Assembly (NCBI RefSeq): GCF_900166665.1
Contig: NZ_LT800494.1
Span: forward strand, 1,652,419 to 1,716,418
Length of the DNA stretch: 64,000 nucleotides
Direction: 5' to 3'
Origin: Cytobacillus gottheilii
Lineage (GTDB): Bacteria > Bacillota > Bacilli > Bacillales > Cytobacillaceae
Positions 27,597-38,066 of the stretch are shown in pieces. The translations under genes were made by a program, and so were the position numbers. The stretch's first letter is position 1. The number at the start of each line of letters is the position of its first letter. Below the pieces are notes generated by a model that was given only the letters and a program-made list of their open reading frames with translations, made no database searches and was not told where the DNA came from.

Positions 27597-28118
27597 ATGA
27601 AGAAAAAACGGCTTCTTATACGGACGGTGATTTTAATCCTGCTCGGAGCTGCCGTAGCGTATACATTATATGCTAATTTCAGCAGTGATGATATTAGAAA
27701 AGTGGCAATCAATGAGAAAGCACCTGATTTTGTCTTAACAGATATGGAAGGAAATAAGCATCAGCTTTCCGATTATGAGGGACAAGGGGTATTCCTCAAC
27801 TTCTGGGGAACATGGTGCAAGCCTTGCGAAAAAGAAATGCCTTATATGAACAATCAATATAAGCAATTCAAGGAACAAGGGGTACAAGTGCTTGCAGTGA
27901 ATATTAACGAATCTGAATTTGCAGTCGATAAATTCACTTCAAGGTATAACCTGGATTTTCCAATTGTGATTGACAAAGGGGAAGTAATGGAAGCATATGG
28001 AATAGGTCCTCTCCCTACAACGTTTTTAGTTGATAAGGATGGAATCGTTGTCAAACGTCTTGAAAGCGGAATGACGGAAGCAATGATAAAAGGGTACATG
28101 GAAGAGATTAAACCATAA
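27597..28118 (+). CDS. resA: Thiol-disulfide oxidoreductase ResA
   Basis: Reduces the haem-binding cysteines of apocytochrome c outside the membrane. 173 aa: one N-terminal membrane anchor (about residues 7-27) and a thioredoxin-like domain with WCKPCEKE (C74, C77; E80 is the residue known to tune ResA) and cis-Pro GPLPTTFLVD. Start at 27597 follows GGGGAGG; the longer frame would start inside that site. First gene of resABCDE. Confidence 0.94.
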   Translation: MKKKRLLIRTVILILLGAAVAYTLYANFSSDDIRKVAINEKAPDFVLTDMEGNKHQLSDYEGQGVFLNFWGTWCKPCEKEMPYMNNQYKQFKEQGVQVLAVNINESEFAVDKFTSRYNLDFPIVIDKGEVMEAYGIGPLPTTFLVDKDGIVVKRLESGMTEAMIKGYMEEIKP

Positions 28119-28140
28119 GGGTGTATGGGGAGTTTTTACA

Positions 28141-29760
28141 ATGAAAGAAGTAATTTGTGAATGCGGTCACCACAATCCGCATGGTACCGTTTTATGTGAA
28201 TCATGCGGAAAAGTTTTAATTGAAAAAGAAAAAGATAAAAAGCTGCTTGATATGCGGTATGAGGGAAGTGCAAGGCGTTCTCAAACATACAATAAGACCA
28301 TTATAGATAAAATCTGGAACTTCTTTTCTTCTGTAAAGGTTGGCGTTTGGCTAATTGTCATCACATTGATTGCTTCTGCACTTGGTACGATCTTTCCGCA
28401 GGAGATGTACATACCACCTGTGATGCCTGCATCGGAGTATTACGAAGATCAATACGGCTGGCTGGGGCAACTATATTATACACTGGGCTTTCATAATTTA
28501 TACAGTTCATGGTGGTATCTGCTCTTAATTGCATCAATTGGGATTTCCATCATTATTGCCAGCTTGGATAGAGGGATTCCTCTATACAGATCTTTAAAGA
28601 CTCAGCGAGTAACAAGACACGAAGGGTTTCTAAAGAGACAGCGACTGTTTAGTGTGTCAGAGGTAGAAAAAGAAGACCAAGCGTTTGAAACAGTTAAAGA
28701 AAAGCTAAAGGCAAAACGTTATCGAATTCGGGAAGAGAATGGAAATATCCTGGCTGAAAAAGGAAGATTTTCGCGTTGGGGTCCGTATGTAAACCATGTG
28801 GGTCTGATTATTTTCTTAATTGGCGGTATGCTCAGGTTTGTACCAGGCATGTATGTAGATGAAATTCTCTGGGTAAGAGAAGGCGAAACAAAAGTCATTC
28901 CTGAAACAGAAGGCCAATATTATCTTGAAAACCACGAATTTATTCTTGAGACGTACGATAAAGAAAATTCAAAAGAAGAATTTTCTGCTGCTATTGAAGA
29001 CAAAGGAATGGTGGCGAAGAATTTCCAATCGAATGTCACATTGTATAAAACAAAGGGTGAAACCGTTCATGGTGAAACACCCCAACTGGAAAAAGTAAGA
29101 GATGAGAGCATTCGAGTCAATCATCCGCTTAAATTCGAAGACTTAGCCCTTTACCAAGTAGATTATAAGCTTGATGAGTTGAATAAAATGACATTTGCTT
29201 TATCCAACAAACAAACAAGTGAGGAGTACGGAGATTTAACGATTGACTTGTATGATCCTCGGGATTCCTATGATCTTGGTAATGGATATCAAGTAGAAAT
29301 AGTCAGCTATTTCCCGGACTTTGAATTTGATGAAAACTCAGAGCCTATAACAAAGTCACGGATTCCAAACAATCCAGCATTTGTATTCAAAATGTTTACA
29401 CCGGATAAGCCAGATGGTGAAGTTAGCTTTGTCGCTATACAGCAAACGATTGAACCTTTTACAGATAATGAGTACAAAATGTCCTTTAAAGCGGTGGAAA
29501 CGAAAGATGTAACAGCTTTAACTGTCAGAAAAGATTTAACACTATGGGTACTTGCATTAGGCGGATTCATTTTTATGATTGGTGTTGCACAAGGCTCCTA
29601 TTGGAACCATCGCCGCGTCTGGCTGCGAAAAGTGGATGGTGAAGTTTGGGTGGCAGGGCATACAAATAAAAACTGGCATGGTCTTAAACGTGATATAGCG
29701 GCTGTTCTTGATGGAACAAGCCTAAACGAACCGGCAGATCAGCTTGACAAGAAAGAGTAA
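28141..29760 (+). CDS. resB: Cytochrome c biogenesis protein ResB
   Basis: 539-aa membrane subunit of the system II cytochrome c synthetase with ResC. A small zinc-ribbon-like start (C6, C8, C19, C22) is also present in B. subtilis ResB. Transmembrane segments occur near 67-85, 120-140 and 215-235, then a large extracytoplasmic domain, and a last helix near 465-485. RFSRWGPYVNHVGLIIFLIG is a family signature. Lies 22 nt after resA. Confidence 0.94.
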   Translation: MKEVICECGHHNPHGTVLCESCGKVLIEKEKDKKLLDMRYEGSARRSQTYNKTIIDKIWNFFSSVKVGVWLIVITLIASALGTIFPQEMYIPPVMPASEYYEDQYGWLGQLYYTLGFHNLYSSWWYLLLIASIGISIIIASLDRGIPLYRSLKTQRVTRHEGFLKRQRLFSVSEVEKEDQAFETVKEKLKAKRYRIREENGNILAEKGRFSRWGPYVNHVGLIIFLIGGMLRFVPGMYVDEILWVREGETKVIPETEGQYYLENHEFILETYDKENSKEEFSAAIEDKGMVAKNFQSNVTLYKTKGETVHGETPQLEKVRDESIRVNHPLKFEDLALYQVDYKLDELNKMTFALSNKQTSEEYGDLTIDLYDPRDSYDLGNGYQVEIVSYFPDFEFDENSEPITKSRIPNNPAFVFKMFTPDKPDGEVSFVAIQQTIEPFTDNEYKMSFKAVETKDVTALTVRKDLTLWVLALGGFIFMIGVAQGSYWNHRRVWLRKVDGEVWVAGHTNKNWHGLKRDIAAVLDGTSLNEPADQLDKKE

Positions 29761-29778
29761 ACATAGGGGGGAACTTAG

Positions 29779-30978
29779 GTGGATTTAGTTAGTTTGAGCG
29801 GCAATCTTCTTTTTATTGCCTTTCTGCTCTACTTAGTAGGTACGGTATTTTTTGCCGGCTCTATAAAAGATAAACGCGCCAAGGAGAGAGAGAAAGGTAA
29901 GGGTCCAAATAAATGGGCCAAAACGGGCATTGCGATTACAATTGCCGGTTTTATTTCACAGTTAGGTTACTTTATTTTAAGATGGATTGCTGCAGGCCAC
30001 GCTCCTGTTAGTAATTTATTTGAATTTACTACCTTTTTCGGTATGTCATTAGTAGGTGCATTTATTGTTATCTACTTTATTTACAAAACAGCAGTCTTAG
30101 GTTTATTTACACTTCCAATTGCAATGCTGCTGATTGGTTATGCGGCAATGTTTCCTAGAGATATCTCGCCGCTGGTTCCTTCATTGCAAAGTCATTGGCT
30201 GCATATTCACGTAACAACAGCAGCGATGGGACAAGCTATTTTAGCAATTAGTTTTGCTGCCGGTCTTCTTTATTTAGTAAAAGTGATTGATCATACGAAA
30301 AAAACGAAAGAGAGCTTCTGGCTTGAAGCTGTTATGTTTGGTCTTGTTTGTACATTAGGATTTATTTTAATTTCTACAGGCTTTTCAGCTTCTGGGTATA
30401 AGGCTGATTTTAACTGGGTAGATAAAAATAATGTAGAGTCAGTTGCTGAATATCAGCTGCCTCCGCTCGTTGGTCCTAATGAAGGGGTAAGCTTGACAGA
30501 AGGTGCTATGGAGCCTCTAGTTGAGATGCCGGGAATTATTAATGCAAAAAAATTAAATACGGTCATTTGGTCAATACTAGCAGGAATTGTTTTATATCTT
30601 TTATTACGATTGATTTTGCGTAAACGGATTTCAGCAGCTCTTCAGCCTCTGACATCTAAGGTTAACGCAGATTTAGTTGACGAGATTGGGTATCGTTCCG
30701 TTTTAATTGGATTTCCTGTATTTACGCTAGGTGCATTAGTGTTTGCAATGATCTGGGCACAAATTGCTTGGACGCGTTTTTGGGGCTGGGATCCGAAAGA
30801 GGTATGGGCTCTTATCACATTCTTATTCTATGCTGCCTATTTGCATCTTCGTCTTTCAAAAGGCTGGCATGGAAAAAAATCAGCATGGCTAGGTGTGATT
30901 GGTTTTATCATCATTATGTTTAATCTTATTGTGGTGAACTTAGTTATAGCTGGTTTGCATTCATATGCAGGGTCATAA
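29779..30978 (+). CDS. resC: Cytochrome c biogenesis protein ResC (CcsA)
   Basis: 399-aa polytopic haem-handling protein. The tryptophan-rich WWD motif is seen as [14 protein letters not shown] (about 335-348), flanked by conserved His ([15 protein letters not shown] at the C-terminus). GTG start at 29779 follows AGGGGGGAA. Forms the haem lyase with ResB. Confidence 0.94.
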   Translation: MDLVSLSGNLLFIAFLLYLVGTVFFAGSIKDKRAKEREKGKGPNKWAKTGIAITIAGFISQLGYFILRWIAAGHAPVSNLFEFTTFFGMSLVGAFIVIYFIYKTAVLGLFTLPIAMLLIGYAAMFPRDISPLVPSLQSHWLHIHVTTAAMGQAILAISFAAGLLYLVKVIDHTKKTKESFWLEAVMFGLVCTLGFILISTGFSASGYKADFNWVDKNNVESVAEYQLPPLVGPNEGVSLTEGAMEPLVEMPGIINAKKLNTVIWSILAGIVLYLLLRLILRKRISAALQPLTSKVNADLVDEIGYRSVLIGFPVFTLGALVFAMIWAQIAWTRFWGWDPKEVWALITFLFYAAYLHLRLSKGWHGKKSAWLGVIGFIIIMFNLIVVNLVIAGLHSYAGS

Positions 30979-31033
30979 AGTATGCTTGCCTGCATTTCTA
31001 AGGATGTAGAAATGTTGATCATATAAATCTTAT

Positions 31034-31065
31034 AGCCTTCACTATTAAACAGTGAAGGCTTTCTT
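31034..31065 (+). terminator. Terminator between resC and resD
   Basis: AGCCTTCACT (31034-31043) pairs exactly with AGTGAAGGCT (31051-31060), then TTCTTT. It may attenuate between resABC and resDE, which in B. subtilis also have separate promoters. Confidence 0.75.
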
Positions 31066-31167
31066 TAAAAAGGTTCTTATCAGTTCGGTTATTGCTTTTA
31101 TATCATTGGGCTTTTCTAGCTCTATGCCTTATAAAACATTCGTACTTTTAATAAGGAGATGAAGGAT

Positions 31168-31884
31168 ATGGATCAAAATGCAAAAATTTTAGTTGTAGAT
31201 GACGAGGAAAGAATTCGCCGCTTATTAAAGATGTACCTGGAAAGAGAAGATTACATCATTGAAGAAGCTGAAGATGGAAATGAAGCATTGGAAAAGGCGC
31301 TTCATCAAGAATACGATGTCATTCTTTTGGACTTAATGATGCCAGGAAAAGATGGACTTGAAGTGTGCCGTGAAATAAGAGAAAAAAAGGCAACTCCCAT
31401 TATCATGCTGACAGCCAAGGGAGAAGAGGTAAATCGTGTACAAGGTTTTGAAGTAGGAACAGATGATTACATTGTAAAACCATTCAGTCCTAGAGAAGTT
31501 GTTCTGCGCGTAAAAGCATTGCTCCGCCGTTCTTCAGCATCAACGTTTGTGCAGGCGGAACCTTCAGCTAAAGATGTGATTGTATTCCAGCATTTAACCA
31601 TTGATAATGATGCGCATAGAGTGTTAGCGGATGGAAAAGAAGTAAGTTTAACTCCTAAGGAATATGAGCTGCTTTATTTTCTGGCAAAGACTCCAGATAA
31701 AGTGTTTGATCGTGAACAGCTGCTCAAAGAGGTTTGGCATTATGAGTTTTTCGGCGATCTTAGAACTGTTGACACCCATGTCAAGCGCTTGCGGGAAAAG
31801 CTGAATAAAGTTTCAGAGCAGGCAGCAAGAATGATTGTTACCGTCTGGGGGGTAGGCTATAAATTTGAGGTTATTAATGAATGA
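31168..31884 (+). CDS. resD: Two-component response regulator ResD
   Basis: OmpR-family regulator of aerobic and anaerobic respiration genes. Receiver domain with VDDEER (acidic D11, D12), phosphoacceptor D55 (ILLDLMMPG) and K in YIVKPF; C-terminal winged helix ends VWGVGYKFE. 238 aa. The ATG at 31168 is 10 nt from AAGGAG, matching the B. subtilis start MDQ; the ATG at 31159 touches the ribosome binding site. ATGA overlap with resE. Confidence 0.95.
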   Translation: MDQNAKILVVDDEERIRRLLKMYLEREDYIIEEAEDGNEALEKALHQEYDVILLDLMMPGKDGLEVCREIREKKATPIIMLTAKGEEVNRVQGFEVGTDDYIVKPFSPREVVLRVKALLRRSSASTFVQAEPSAKDVIVFQHLTIDNDAHRVLADGKEVSLTPKEYELLYFLAKTPDKVFDREQLLKEVWHYEFFGDLRTVDTHVKRLREKLNKVSEQAARMIVTVWGVGYKFEVINE

Positions 31885-33662
31885 TGCTTTGGCGAAGTGT
31901 AGTAGGTAAGCTTTGGATTACCATTATCCTGCTCGTTTCCTTTGTTCTTTTCATTTTAACTGTAATGCTACTTGAGTTTTTTGAAAATTATCATATAGAT
32001 GAAACAGATAAAGGACTAGAAGCTACAGCAATAAAGATTTCGAGAATTTTAGAAGAACATGATCAAGACGTGGGGCTTGAGATAGCGTGGGAATTGATTG
32101 ATGATGTTACAAAAGTCATCATTATCAAAGATGATCATGAGTACTATTATTCTCCCAATCACCTGAATGATTCGGAAAAGCTGCCGATTTCTTATTTAAG
32201 AGATGATGATGAATTAAACGAAGTCTTTACGAAAGACCAAACGGTAAGGAAGATTTCTTCTTACTTCTCAGCCAATCCGGAAGATGAAGATGAAGCAAGA
32301 GCTCTAATCATTGGTGTTCCGCTTCCGCCTGATGAAAATCAAGATGGTGCAGTCTTTATTTATCAATCGATTGAAGTAATGCAGGAAACAACCAAAACGA
32401 CAACAAAGTTTATTCTGCTTGCTGCTGGTGTAGCGATTATTTTAACCACCATTTTTGCATTCTTCTTGTCAACCAGAATAACTGCTCCGCTTCGAAAAAT
32501 GCGGGAAGCTGTTTCGGAAGCAGCTAAAGGGAAGTTTGATACAAAGGTACCGTTTTTGTCTTATGATGAAATCGGTGAATTGGCAACTGCCTTTAATCAA
32601 ATGGGACGACAGCTTAAATTCAATATGGACGCACTTAGTCAGGAAAAAGAACAGCTTGCAAGCATCTTAAGCGGAATGGCAGATGGTGTTATTACTTTTA
32701 ATCGCGATGGGACAATATTGATTACGAACCCTCCTGCAGAGCGATTTTTGCAAAGCTGGTATTTTGAAAAAGGCAGTGAAGGCGGTCCTTCAGAAGTGGT
32801 TCCATCAAAGGTAAACGAGCTGTTTCAGCTTGCGGTCAGTACGGAAATGGAACAGGTTGGTGAACTTTCCATACAAGGTCGTTCATGGGTAATGATTATT
32901 AGTCCGCTTTATAATCAAAAGAATATACGCGGTGCAGTCGCTGTTATTCGGGATATGACAGAAGAGCGACAGCTTGATAAACTGCGGAAAGATTTTATTG
33001 CCAACGTTTCACATGAGTTAAGAACACCAATTGCAATGATGCAAGGTTATAGTGAAGCTATTGTTGACAATATAGCGTCTTCTGAAGAAGAAAAGAATGA
33101 GATGATTAAAGTCATCCATGATGAATCGCTGCGGATGGGCCGCCTTGTCAATGAATTACTTGATCTTGCGCGAATGGAAGCAGGGCATATTCAACTAACT
33201 AAGGAGCAGGTAGACGTAACTCCTTTTATCCAAAAAATCATACGCAAATTTCAAGGACTTGCAAAAGATAAAGGAATCTCTTTAGGGGAAGACTTACAGC
33301 AAGATTATTTCTTTATATTTGATCCAGATCGAGTTGAACAAGTTTTAACGAACTTAATTGATAATGCGATGCGGCACACGCCAGAAGCGGGTACGATCAC
33401 GGTTACATCTGATGTGGATGAACGTGGTTTGTATATGGAGGTAGCAGATTCAGGATCAGGTATACCGGAAGAAGATTTGCCGTTTATCTTTGAAAGGTTT
33501 TATAAAGAAGACAAAGCCAGAACACGCGGAAGGTCTGGTACAGGTTTAGGCTTAGCTATTGCAAAAAATATAATTGATGCACACAAAGGTCATATAACCG
33601 TACAAAGCAGGCTTGGACACGGTACGACATTTTCTATTTTTATTCCGCGAAATATTGAATAA
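31881..33662 (+). CDS. resE: Sensor histidine kinase ResE
   Basis: 593-aa membrane kinase for ResD. TM1 about 11-32, extracytoplasmic sensor to about 176, TM2 about 177-197, HAMP about 198-250, PAS about 255-365, HisKA with H378 (NVSHELRTP), and ATPase motifs [29 protein letters not shown] and [13 protein letters not shown] overlaps the resD stop; a second ATG follows immediately. Confidence 0.95.
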   Translation: MMLWRSVVGKLWITIILLVSFVLFILTVMLLEFFENYHIDETDKGLEATAIKISRILEEHDQDVGLEIAWELIDDVTKVIIIKDDHEYYYSPNHLNDSEKLPISYLRDDDELNEVFTKDQTVRKISSYFSANPEDEDEARALIIGVPLPPDENQDGAVFIYQSIEVMQETTKTTTKFILLAAGVAIILTTIFAFFLSTRITAPLRKMREAVSEAAKGKFDTKVPFLSYDEIGELATAFNQMGRQLKFNMDALSQEKEQLASILSGMADGVITFNRDGTILITNPPAERFLQSWYFEKGSEGGPSEVVPSKVNELFQLAVSTEMEQVGELSIQGRSWVMIISPLYNQKNIRGAVAVIRDMTEERQLDKLRKDFIANVSHELRTPIAMMQGYSEAIVDNIASSEEEKNEMIKVIHDESLRMGRLVNELLDLARMEAGHIQLTKEQVDVTPFIQKIIRKFQGLAKDKGISLGEDLQQDYFFIFDPDRVEQVLTNLIDNAMRHTPEAGTITVTSDVDERGLYMEVADSGSGIPEEDLPFIFERFYKEDKARTRGRSGTGLGLAIAKNIIDAHKGHITVQSRLGHGTTFSIFIPRNIE

Positions 33663-33725
33663 ATGCTAAAAATATGCCGATTGTTCTTGATTCACAAGAA
33701 ACAATCGCATATGATAAATAGGAGA

Positions 33726-33764
33726 AAGGAAGGATATGGAACTGCAATCCTTCCTTTTTTTTAT
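33726..33764 (+). terminator. Terminator of resDE
   Basis: AAGGAAGGAT (33726-33735) pairs with ATCCTTCCTT (33747-33756), then T8. A further long T-less hairpin (GATTGTTCTTG/CAAGAAACAATC, about 33677-33706) lies just before it. Confidence 0.88.
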
Positions 33765-33784
33765 GACAAATACTATATTTATAG

Positions 33785-33811
33785 TGTAACTTTTTTTCTT
33801 TATATTACGAC
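33785..33811 (+). promoter_or_regulatory. Autoregulatory sigma-X promoter
   Basis: TGTAAC (33785-33790), 17 nt, CGAC (33808-33811), an exact match to the B. subtilis sigma-X promoter pattern including the T-rich spacer. 27 nt before the sigX start. Confidence 0.8.
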
Positions 33812-33838
33812 TATATTAATGAACGGGGAGGGGAATCG

Positions 33839-34378
33839 ATGGACTCCGTTTTTGATGAATTATACAGTAAATATCATCATGACGTTTTTCAATTTTTATT
33901 TTATATGGTAAGAAACAAGGAATTGGCCGAGGATCTCGTGCAGGAAGTATATATTAGAGTGCTTAAATCGTATGATAAATTTGAGGGGAAAAGCAGTGAA
34001 AAAACGTGGCTCTTTTCAATTGCCCGTAACGTTGCAATCGACTCTTTCCGCAAGCAAAAAGGCTGGAAACAAAGATTGATTGACACCTTCGATTGGTCAG
34101 CACATCAAGTGAAGGATGATCAGCCTATTCCTGAAGATATCTTCATGCAAAAGGAAGAAGTGCGTGTGATGTATAAATGTTTAGGATATTGTACAGTGGA
34201 CCAAAGATCGGTTATTGTGATGAGATATATACAAGAATTATCAATATCTGAAACTGCGGAGGCTTTGAACTGGACAGAAAGCAAAGTCAAAACTACACAG
34301 CATAGAGCGTTAAAAGTGCTAAAAAAGCACATGGAAGAAATATTGGCAAAGGAGGGTGTGGACATTGCGGAAGAATGA
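33839..34378 (+). CDS. sigX: ECF sigma factor SigX
   Basis: 179-aa extracytoplasmic-function sigma factor with region 2 (ELAEDLVQEVYIRVLKSYDKFE) and region 4 (LSISETAEALNWTESKVKTTQ) separated by a short linker. In B. subtilis sigma-X alters cell surface charge (dlt, pssA) and confers cationic peptide resistance. GGGGAGGGG before the ATG; its own promoter is recognisable. Overlaps rsiX by 14 nt, so factor and inhibitor are coupled. Confidence 0.93.
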   Translation: MDSVFDELYSKYHHDVFQFLFYMVRNKELAEDLVQEVYIRVLKSYDKFEGKSSEKTWLFSIARNVAIDSFRKQKGWKQRLIDTFDWSAHQVKDDQPIPEDIFMQKEEVRVMYKCLGYCTVDQRSVIVMRYIQELSISETAEALNWTESKVKTTQHRALKVLKKHMEEILAKEGVDIAEE

Positions 34379-35618
34379 TCATAATGATAGGGATATTGAA
34401 GAGTTATTAAAACAAATGCCAAAAATAAAAGATCAGCGTGGAAAACGGGAAGTATACCAGAACGTGATGATGAAGATGAATCGTCGTAAACGGCAAACTT
34501 GGCTTATTCCTAGTGCAGCTGCCGCTGCCGCACTGCTTCTCATGGTGATTCTTATTCCCGGTATGATGGGGGGACAGGACACGGCTGAAGATTCTTCAAG
34601 CGGCTCACAGGAATCGGCGCAATATAGTGCTGTCAGCGAAGAATCTGCAGAACGATCATCTGAAAACTCGCAAGATGACGCAGAGTCAACTTCTGACGAT
34701 TCAGCAGTGCTCGACTCATCTGAAAAGAAAAATGAAAGCACTCAAAATGACTCATCTGATTCGGAAGCAGAAGTAGATATCCAAAATGATTTTACAACAG
34801 CTGTATATGAAGAAGATCTGCAGGAAAGTGAAGTGCTGACATATGTCATTCCTGATAAAAACATTAATAATATAGTTCCTGTTAGTGTAATAGTGCCTAA
34901 AGAAGAAGGTAAAACTAAATTTGATTTATACAAAGAAACAATGCCCAAATTAACAGAAGAACAGTGGGGATTATCTGAATTTTATCCGCTAAATGCAGAT
35001 TTAACTTATGATCAGAATCAGAACATCTTAAACGTTGATATGCCTTCTGATCATCAATATCATTTTACTTCTGTTGCTGAGGTCATAAATAATTTCTTTA
35101 TCAATATATTTAAAGAATTTAACCTTCAAGAAATAAAGTTAACTACAGATGGAAATCCTGGAGTTGACTTAGGGAATTACGGTGAAATCTCAGAATTTAC
35201 TCCTAACAATTCATCTAATCAATATGCTTTCTATTTATTTTATCCAGATCAAGATATGGAAGAGCCATTTCTAGTTCCGTATACACACGACGAGAGGCCG
35301 CAATCCATAGAGGAAGCTTTTAATGCAATGAGACAGGAAATCGAGATTGACCCTCCATTGATGGCATCAATACCAGCAGATATTAATTTTCAGACAGATG
35401 TTCATGATCACACAGTGGTGATTACATTTAGTGATGAATCAGAAATAGAGGATAATGAAGAAACAGCATATATGATTGAGGCATTATTACTGACTGCTAA
35501 GGAATTTAATTATCAGGCTGTCAAACTTGAGAATGCAGATGTAGATACAGTGGGAAGATTTAACCTTACCCAGGAGCTTCACCCGCCTGTAGCACCAAAT
35601 CAAAAAGAGTTGCCTTAA
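34365..35618 (+). CDS. rsiX: Anti-sigma X factor RsiX
   Basis: 417-aa single-pass membrane protein that holds sigma-X. Cytoplasmic N-terminus about 1-45, one transmembrane helix about 46-66 (LIPSAAAAAALLLMVILIPG), a Ser/Asp/Glu-rich linker about 70-130, and an extracellular domain. TTG start at 34365 is 9 nt after AAAGGAGG; a GTG at 34356 touches that site. A 310-bp repeat begins at the base after its stop. Confidence 0.88.
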   Translation: MRKNDHNDRDIEELLKQMPKIKDQRGKREVYQNVMMKMNRRKRQTWLIPSAAAAAALLLMVILIPGMMGGQDTAEDSSSGSQESAQYSAVSEESAERSSENSQDDAESTSDDSAVLDSSEKKNESTQNDSSDSEAEVDIQNDFTTAVYEEDLQESEVLTYVIPDKNINNIVPVSVIVPKEEGKTKFDLYKETMPKLTEEQWGLSEFYPLNADLTYDQNQNILNVDMPSDHQYHFTSVAEVINNFFINIFKEFNLQEIKLTTDGNPGVDLGNYGEISEFTPNNSSNQYAFYLFYPDQDMEEPFLVPYTHDERPQSIEEAFNAMRQEIEIDPPLMASIPADINFQTDVHDHTVVITFSDESEIEDNEETAYMIEALLLTAKEFNYQAVKLENADVDTVGRFNLTQELHPPVAPNQKELP

Positions 35619-35619
35619 A

Positions 35620-35929
35620 GGCTGGGACATAAGTATTTAACACAACCACAGAGCCGAATGATTAGGAAGTAAATCTTTCTAATCATTCGGTTTTTTATTT
35701 GTTATTAATATTTCTAAACATGAGTGAAATGGGCGGAGGGCCCTCGACTCCTGTGGGCCATAGAGGAAAGGGTGAGACCCCGCAGGAGCGAGAGCGACGA
35801 GGAGGCTCAGCTTCCTCCCACGGAAAGCGAGGGGGTCTGTAGCGCAGGTGGAACGGGCTTGTGTATACACCCAAACCTTGAAAAAGAACATTCGTATTTT
35901 AGAAAGATTATTTTCGTTTTGTCCCAGCC
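35620..35929 (+). mobile_element. 310-bp MITE-like element, copy 1
   Basis: Bounded by inverted ends GGCTGGGACA (35620-35629) and TGTCCCAGCC (35920-35929). Left module contains CCGAATGATTAG/CTAATCATTCGG followed by TTTTTTA, a terminator-like hairpin (about 35652-35696). Right module is GC-rich with CTCCTGTGGG, GGGTGAGACCCC and CCTCCCACGG. A second copy of the same length lies inverted at 53302-53611. No transposase; the small open frame inside it is present in both copies only because the element is. No clear target duplication. Confidence 0.8.
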
Positions 35930-36160
35930 ACTTTATTTTAAAAAAAGTTTGTATAGTCATCCCTAAAAGGGACACATACTAATTCACGTGTCTTCGCTGT
36001 GAGTCTCTTAATGCTAGGTTCTAAATTGGTACATGCCATCATAGGCTGTGAAAGAGAGTTTTAGAATAAAAGGCTGCTGCACATAAATAAATATTTGGTT
36101 TGAAATTTTGTGCGTAAAGCTTTCTGAATAAGCTGCAGTCAAAATTAGGAGGAAAAAACA
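35930..36160. other. Spacer between repeat and M23 peptidase gene
   Basis: No gene, terminator or promoter recognised with confidence in these 231 nt. Confidence 0.3.
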
Positions 36161-37114
36161 TTGAAGGATTATATAAAGCGTTTATTAATCGCTGGGGGTT
36201 TGGCGCTTTGTGTTAGTTTGCTGTTTCTTGGAGGAAAGACAATAAAAGCTGAAACATTTAATATTGCGAATGAAACTTCCCACTGGATTTGGCCAGCTGA
36301 TGGGATTATAACAGATACTTTTGGGACAAGAAACGGAAAGCATAAAGGAATTGACATAGCAGCTGAGTCTGGAGCGCCAATATATGCTGTTGATTCAGGT
36401 ACGATCACAAGGTCCTATTATTCAGGTTCTTACGGCCATGTTATTTTTATAAAGCATGGGAATGGCACAGAAACGGTTTATGCTCATTTACAAGAGCGTT
36501 TAGGGATAGAAGGAAGCGAAGTAGAACAGGGAGAAGTAATTGGCAAGATGGGCAGTACCGGAAATTCTTCTGGTGTACATTTACATTTCGAAGTACATAA
36601 AAATGAATGGACCTATGAAAAACAGAATGCACTTGATCCCTTTTTAGCTTATGGTCATGAATCATTAGGTGACTCAGTCGAAGTTTTTGGAAGAGAGGAC
36701 AATTCTTCCGATACAAGGACAGCAGCTGTTCTAAATGAATTTGGTTCAAGAGGTCAAAATTATAGTGAAAATGAAGTAAAAGAAGATGAGGAAAAAGAGG
36801 AAAAAACTGAAAGCGATGAAACGATGATCCATAAGGTCCGCAGTGGAGAAACGCTTTGGGATATCGCTGTTCAGTATAAAATTGATGTAGAGTCTATTCA
36901 AGAAGCAAACAAGCTTGTTTCAGATCATATTGTGCCTGAACAGAGTTTAACGATCCCTAAAATTGATGCTGCAAGGGTTTACTTGGTGAAGAAAGGCGAC
37001 ACGTTGTCTTCGATAGCTGAAGAGACGAGTCTTACAGTTCAAGAGTTAAAAGAAATGAATAAGTTAAACAGCGACACGATTCAAATAAATGAAAGAATTA
37101 TTATCTCTAATTAA
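36161..37114 (+). CDS. M23 metallopeptidase with two LysM domains
   Basis: Exported or membrane-anchored peptidoglycan endopeptidase, 317 aa. N-terminal signal/anchor about 8-25. M23 (LytM) domain with zinc ligands H61 and D65 (GKHKGIDIA), H109 (YAHL) and H140/H142 (GVHLHFEVH), so it should be active. An acidic linker about 200-222 leads to two LysM domains (about 225-268 and 272-315) that bind peptidoglycan. TTG start at 36161 follows AGGAGGAAA. Not at this place in B. subtilis; role in cell wall or spore is undetermined. Confidence 0.88.
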   Translation: MKDYIKRLLIAGGLALCVSLLFLGGKTIKAETFNIANETSHWIWPADGIITDTFGTRNGKHKGIDIAAESGAPIYAVDSGTITRSYYSGSYGHVIFIKHGNGTETVYAHLQERLGIEGSEVEQGEVIGKMGSTGNSSGVHLHFEVHKNEWTYEKQNALDPFLAYGHESLGDSVEVFGREDNSSDTRTAAVLNEFGSRGQNYSENEVKEDEEKEEKTESDETMIHKVRSGETLWDIAVQYKIDVESIQEANKLVSDHIVPEQSLTIPKIDAARVYLVKKGDTLSSIAEETSLTVQELKEMNKLNSDTIQINERIIISN

Positions 37115-37123
37115 ACATCTATC

Positions 37124-37167
37124 CTCCTGCTCGCTGTCTGTTTTTAAACAGAGCAGGAGTTTTTTTA
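37124..37167 (+). terminator. Terminator of the M23/LysM gene
   Basis: CTCCTGCTC (37124-37132) pairs with GAGCAGGAG (37151-37159), then T7. Confidence 0.9.
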
Positions 37168-37243
37168 GTGAGAAAATGATCTTCCTCGTTGCCTGATTTT
37201 TCTGATAAGCGTATAATGATGTCTAAATTAAGGGGGAGATTGG

Positions 37244-38056
37244 ATGCTCACGGATTATCACAATCATTTGGAAAACGGTACACTATCATTAGACTATTTA
37301 ACAAAGTTTACGGATCAGGCTAAAGAACTTGGAATAGAAAGCTTTGGTATATCAGAACATGCCTATCATTTTTATCAGACAGCAGATATTCTGCAGAATC
37401 CATGGGTGAATGAAAGACGGTATTATGATATGAAAGACTATGTATCGTTATTTCAGCAAGCGTGGAACAAAGGAATAGACGTAAAAATGTCAATTGAAAT
37501 GGACTATACTCCAGGAAAGCATAAAGAAATGGAGCAATTTATCAAAAGTTATGATTTTGATTATGTGATTGGCTCCATTCATTGGGTAGGAGATTTCGGC
37601 ATTGATTTAGCTGAGTACAGAAAAGAATGGGACAGAAGGGACGTTGCACAAGTCTATAGAGGTTATTTTGACCAGGTTATAACATTGGCAGAGTCGAATT
37701 TATTTGATATCGTCGGTCATCTGGATCTGGTGAAAATATTTAAATATGTACCAGATGATGAAGAATTTTTACTGCAGCAATATGAACGGGCCACAGATGC
37801 ATTAGCCAATTCAAAGACATGTGTGGAAATCAGTACTGCTGGATTAAGAAAACCTGTTGGCGAATTATACCCAGATCCAAGGCTCTTGAAAAAATGCTTT
37901 GAGAAAAACATCCCGATTGTTTTATCTTCAGATGCTCATTTTCCTGAACATGTTGGCAGTAACTTTGACCAAGCCCTTAAGCTTGCAAAAGAGACAGGCT
38001 ATACATCTATAATGACTTTTTCCAAAGGAGAAAGAAAAGAATATCCAATAGGGTGA
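37244..38056 (+). CDS. PHP-domain phosphatase, HisJ (histidinol-phosphatase) family
   Basis: 270 aa of the polymerase-and-histidinol-phosphatase fold. Metal motifs: DYHNHLENG (H6, H8), SEHAY near 39, GSIHW near 111, GHLDLVK, and SSDAHFPEHVG near 228-238. These fit a trinuclear-metal phosphoesterase such as HisJ/HisK. No his genes are nearby, so histidinol phosphate is only the default substrate guess. GGGGGAG precedes the ATG. Confidence 0.8.
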   Translation: MLTDYHNHLENGTLSLDYLTKFTDQAKELGIESFGISEHAYHFYQTADILQNPWVNERRYYDMKDYVSLFQQAWNKGIDVKMSIEMDYTPGKHKEMEQFIKSYDFDYVIGSIHWVGDFGIDLAEYRKEWDRRDVAQVYRGYFDQVITLAESNLFDIVGHLDLVKIFKYVPDDEEFLLQQYERATDALANSKTCVEISTAGLRKPVGELYPDPRLLKKCFEKNIPIVLSSDAHFPEHVGSNFDQALKLAKETGYTSIMTFSKGERKEYPIG

Positions 38057-38066
38057 GGAAAGTATA

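Noticed and set aside
35724..35966. 80-codon open frame inside the 310-bp element, with a partner frame at 53253-53504 beginning MKW..GPRLLWAIEE
   Set aside because: The frames exist because the element is duplicated; composition is repeat-like, there is no ribosome binding site and the second runs into ypdA antisense.
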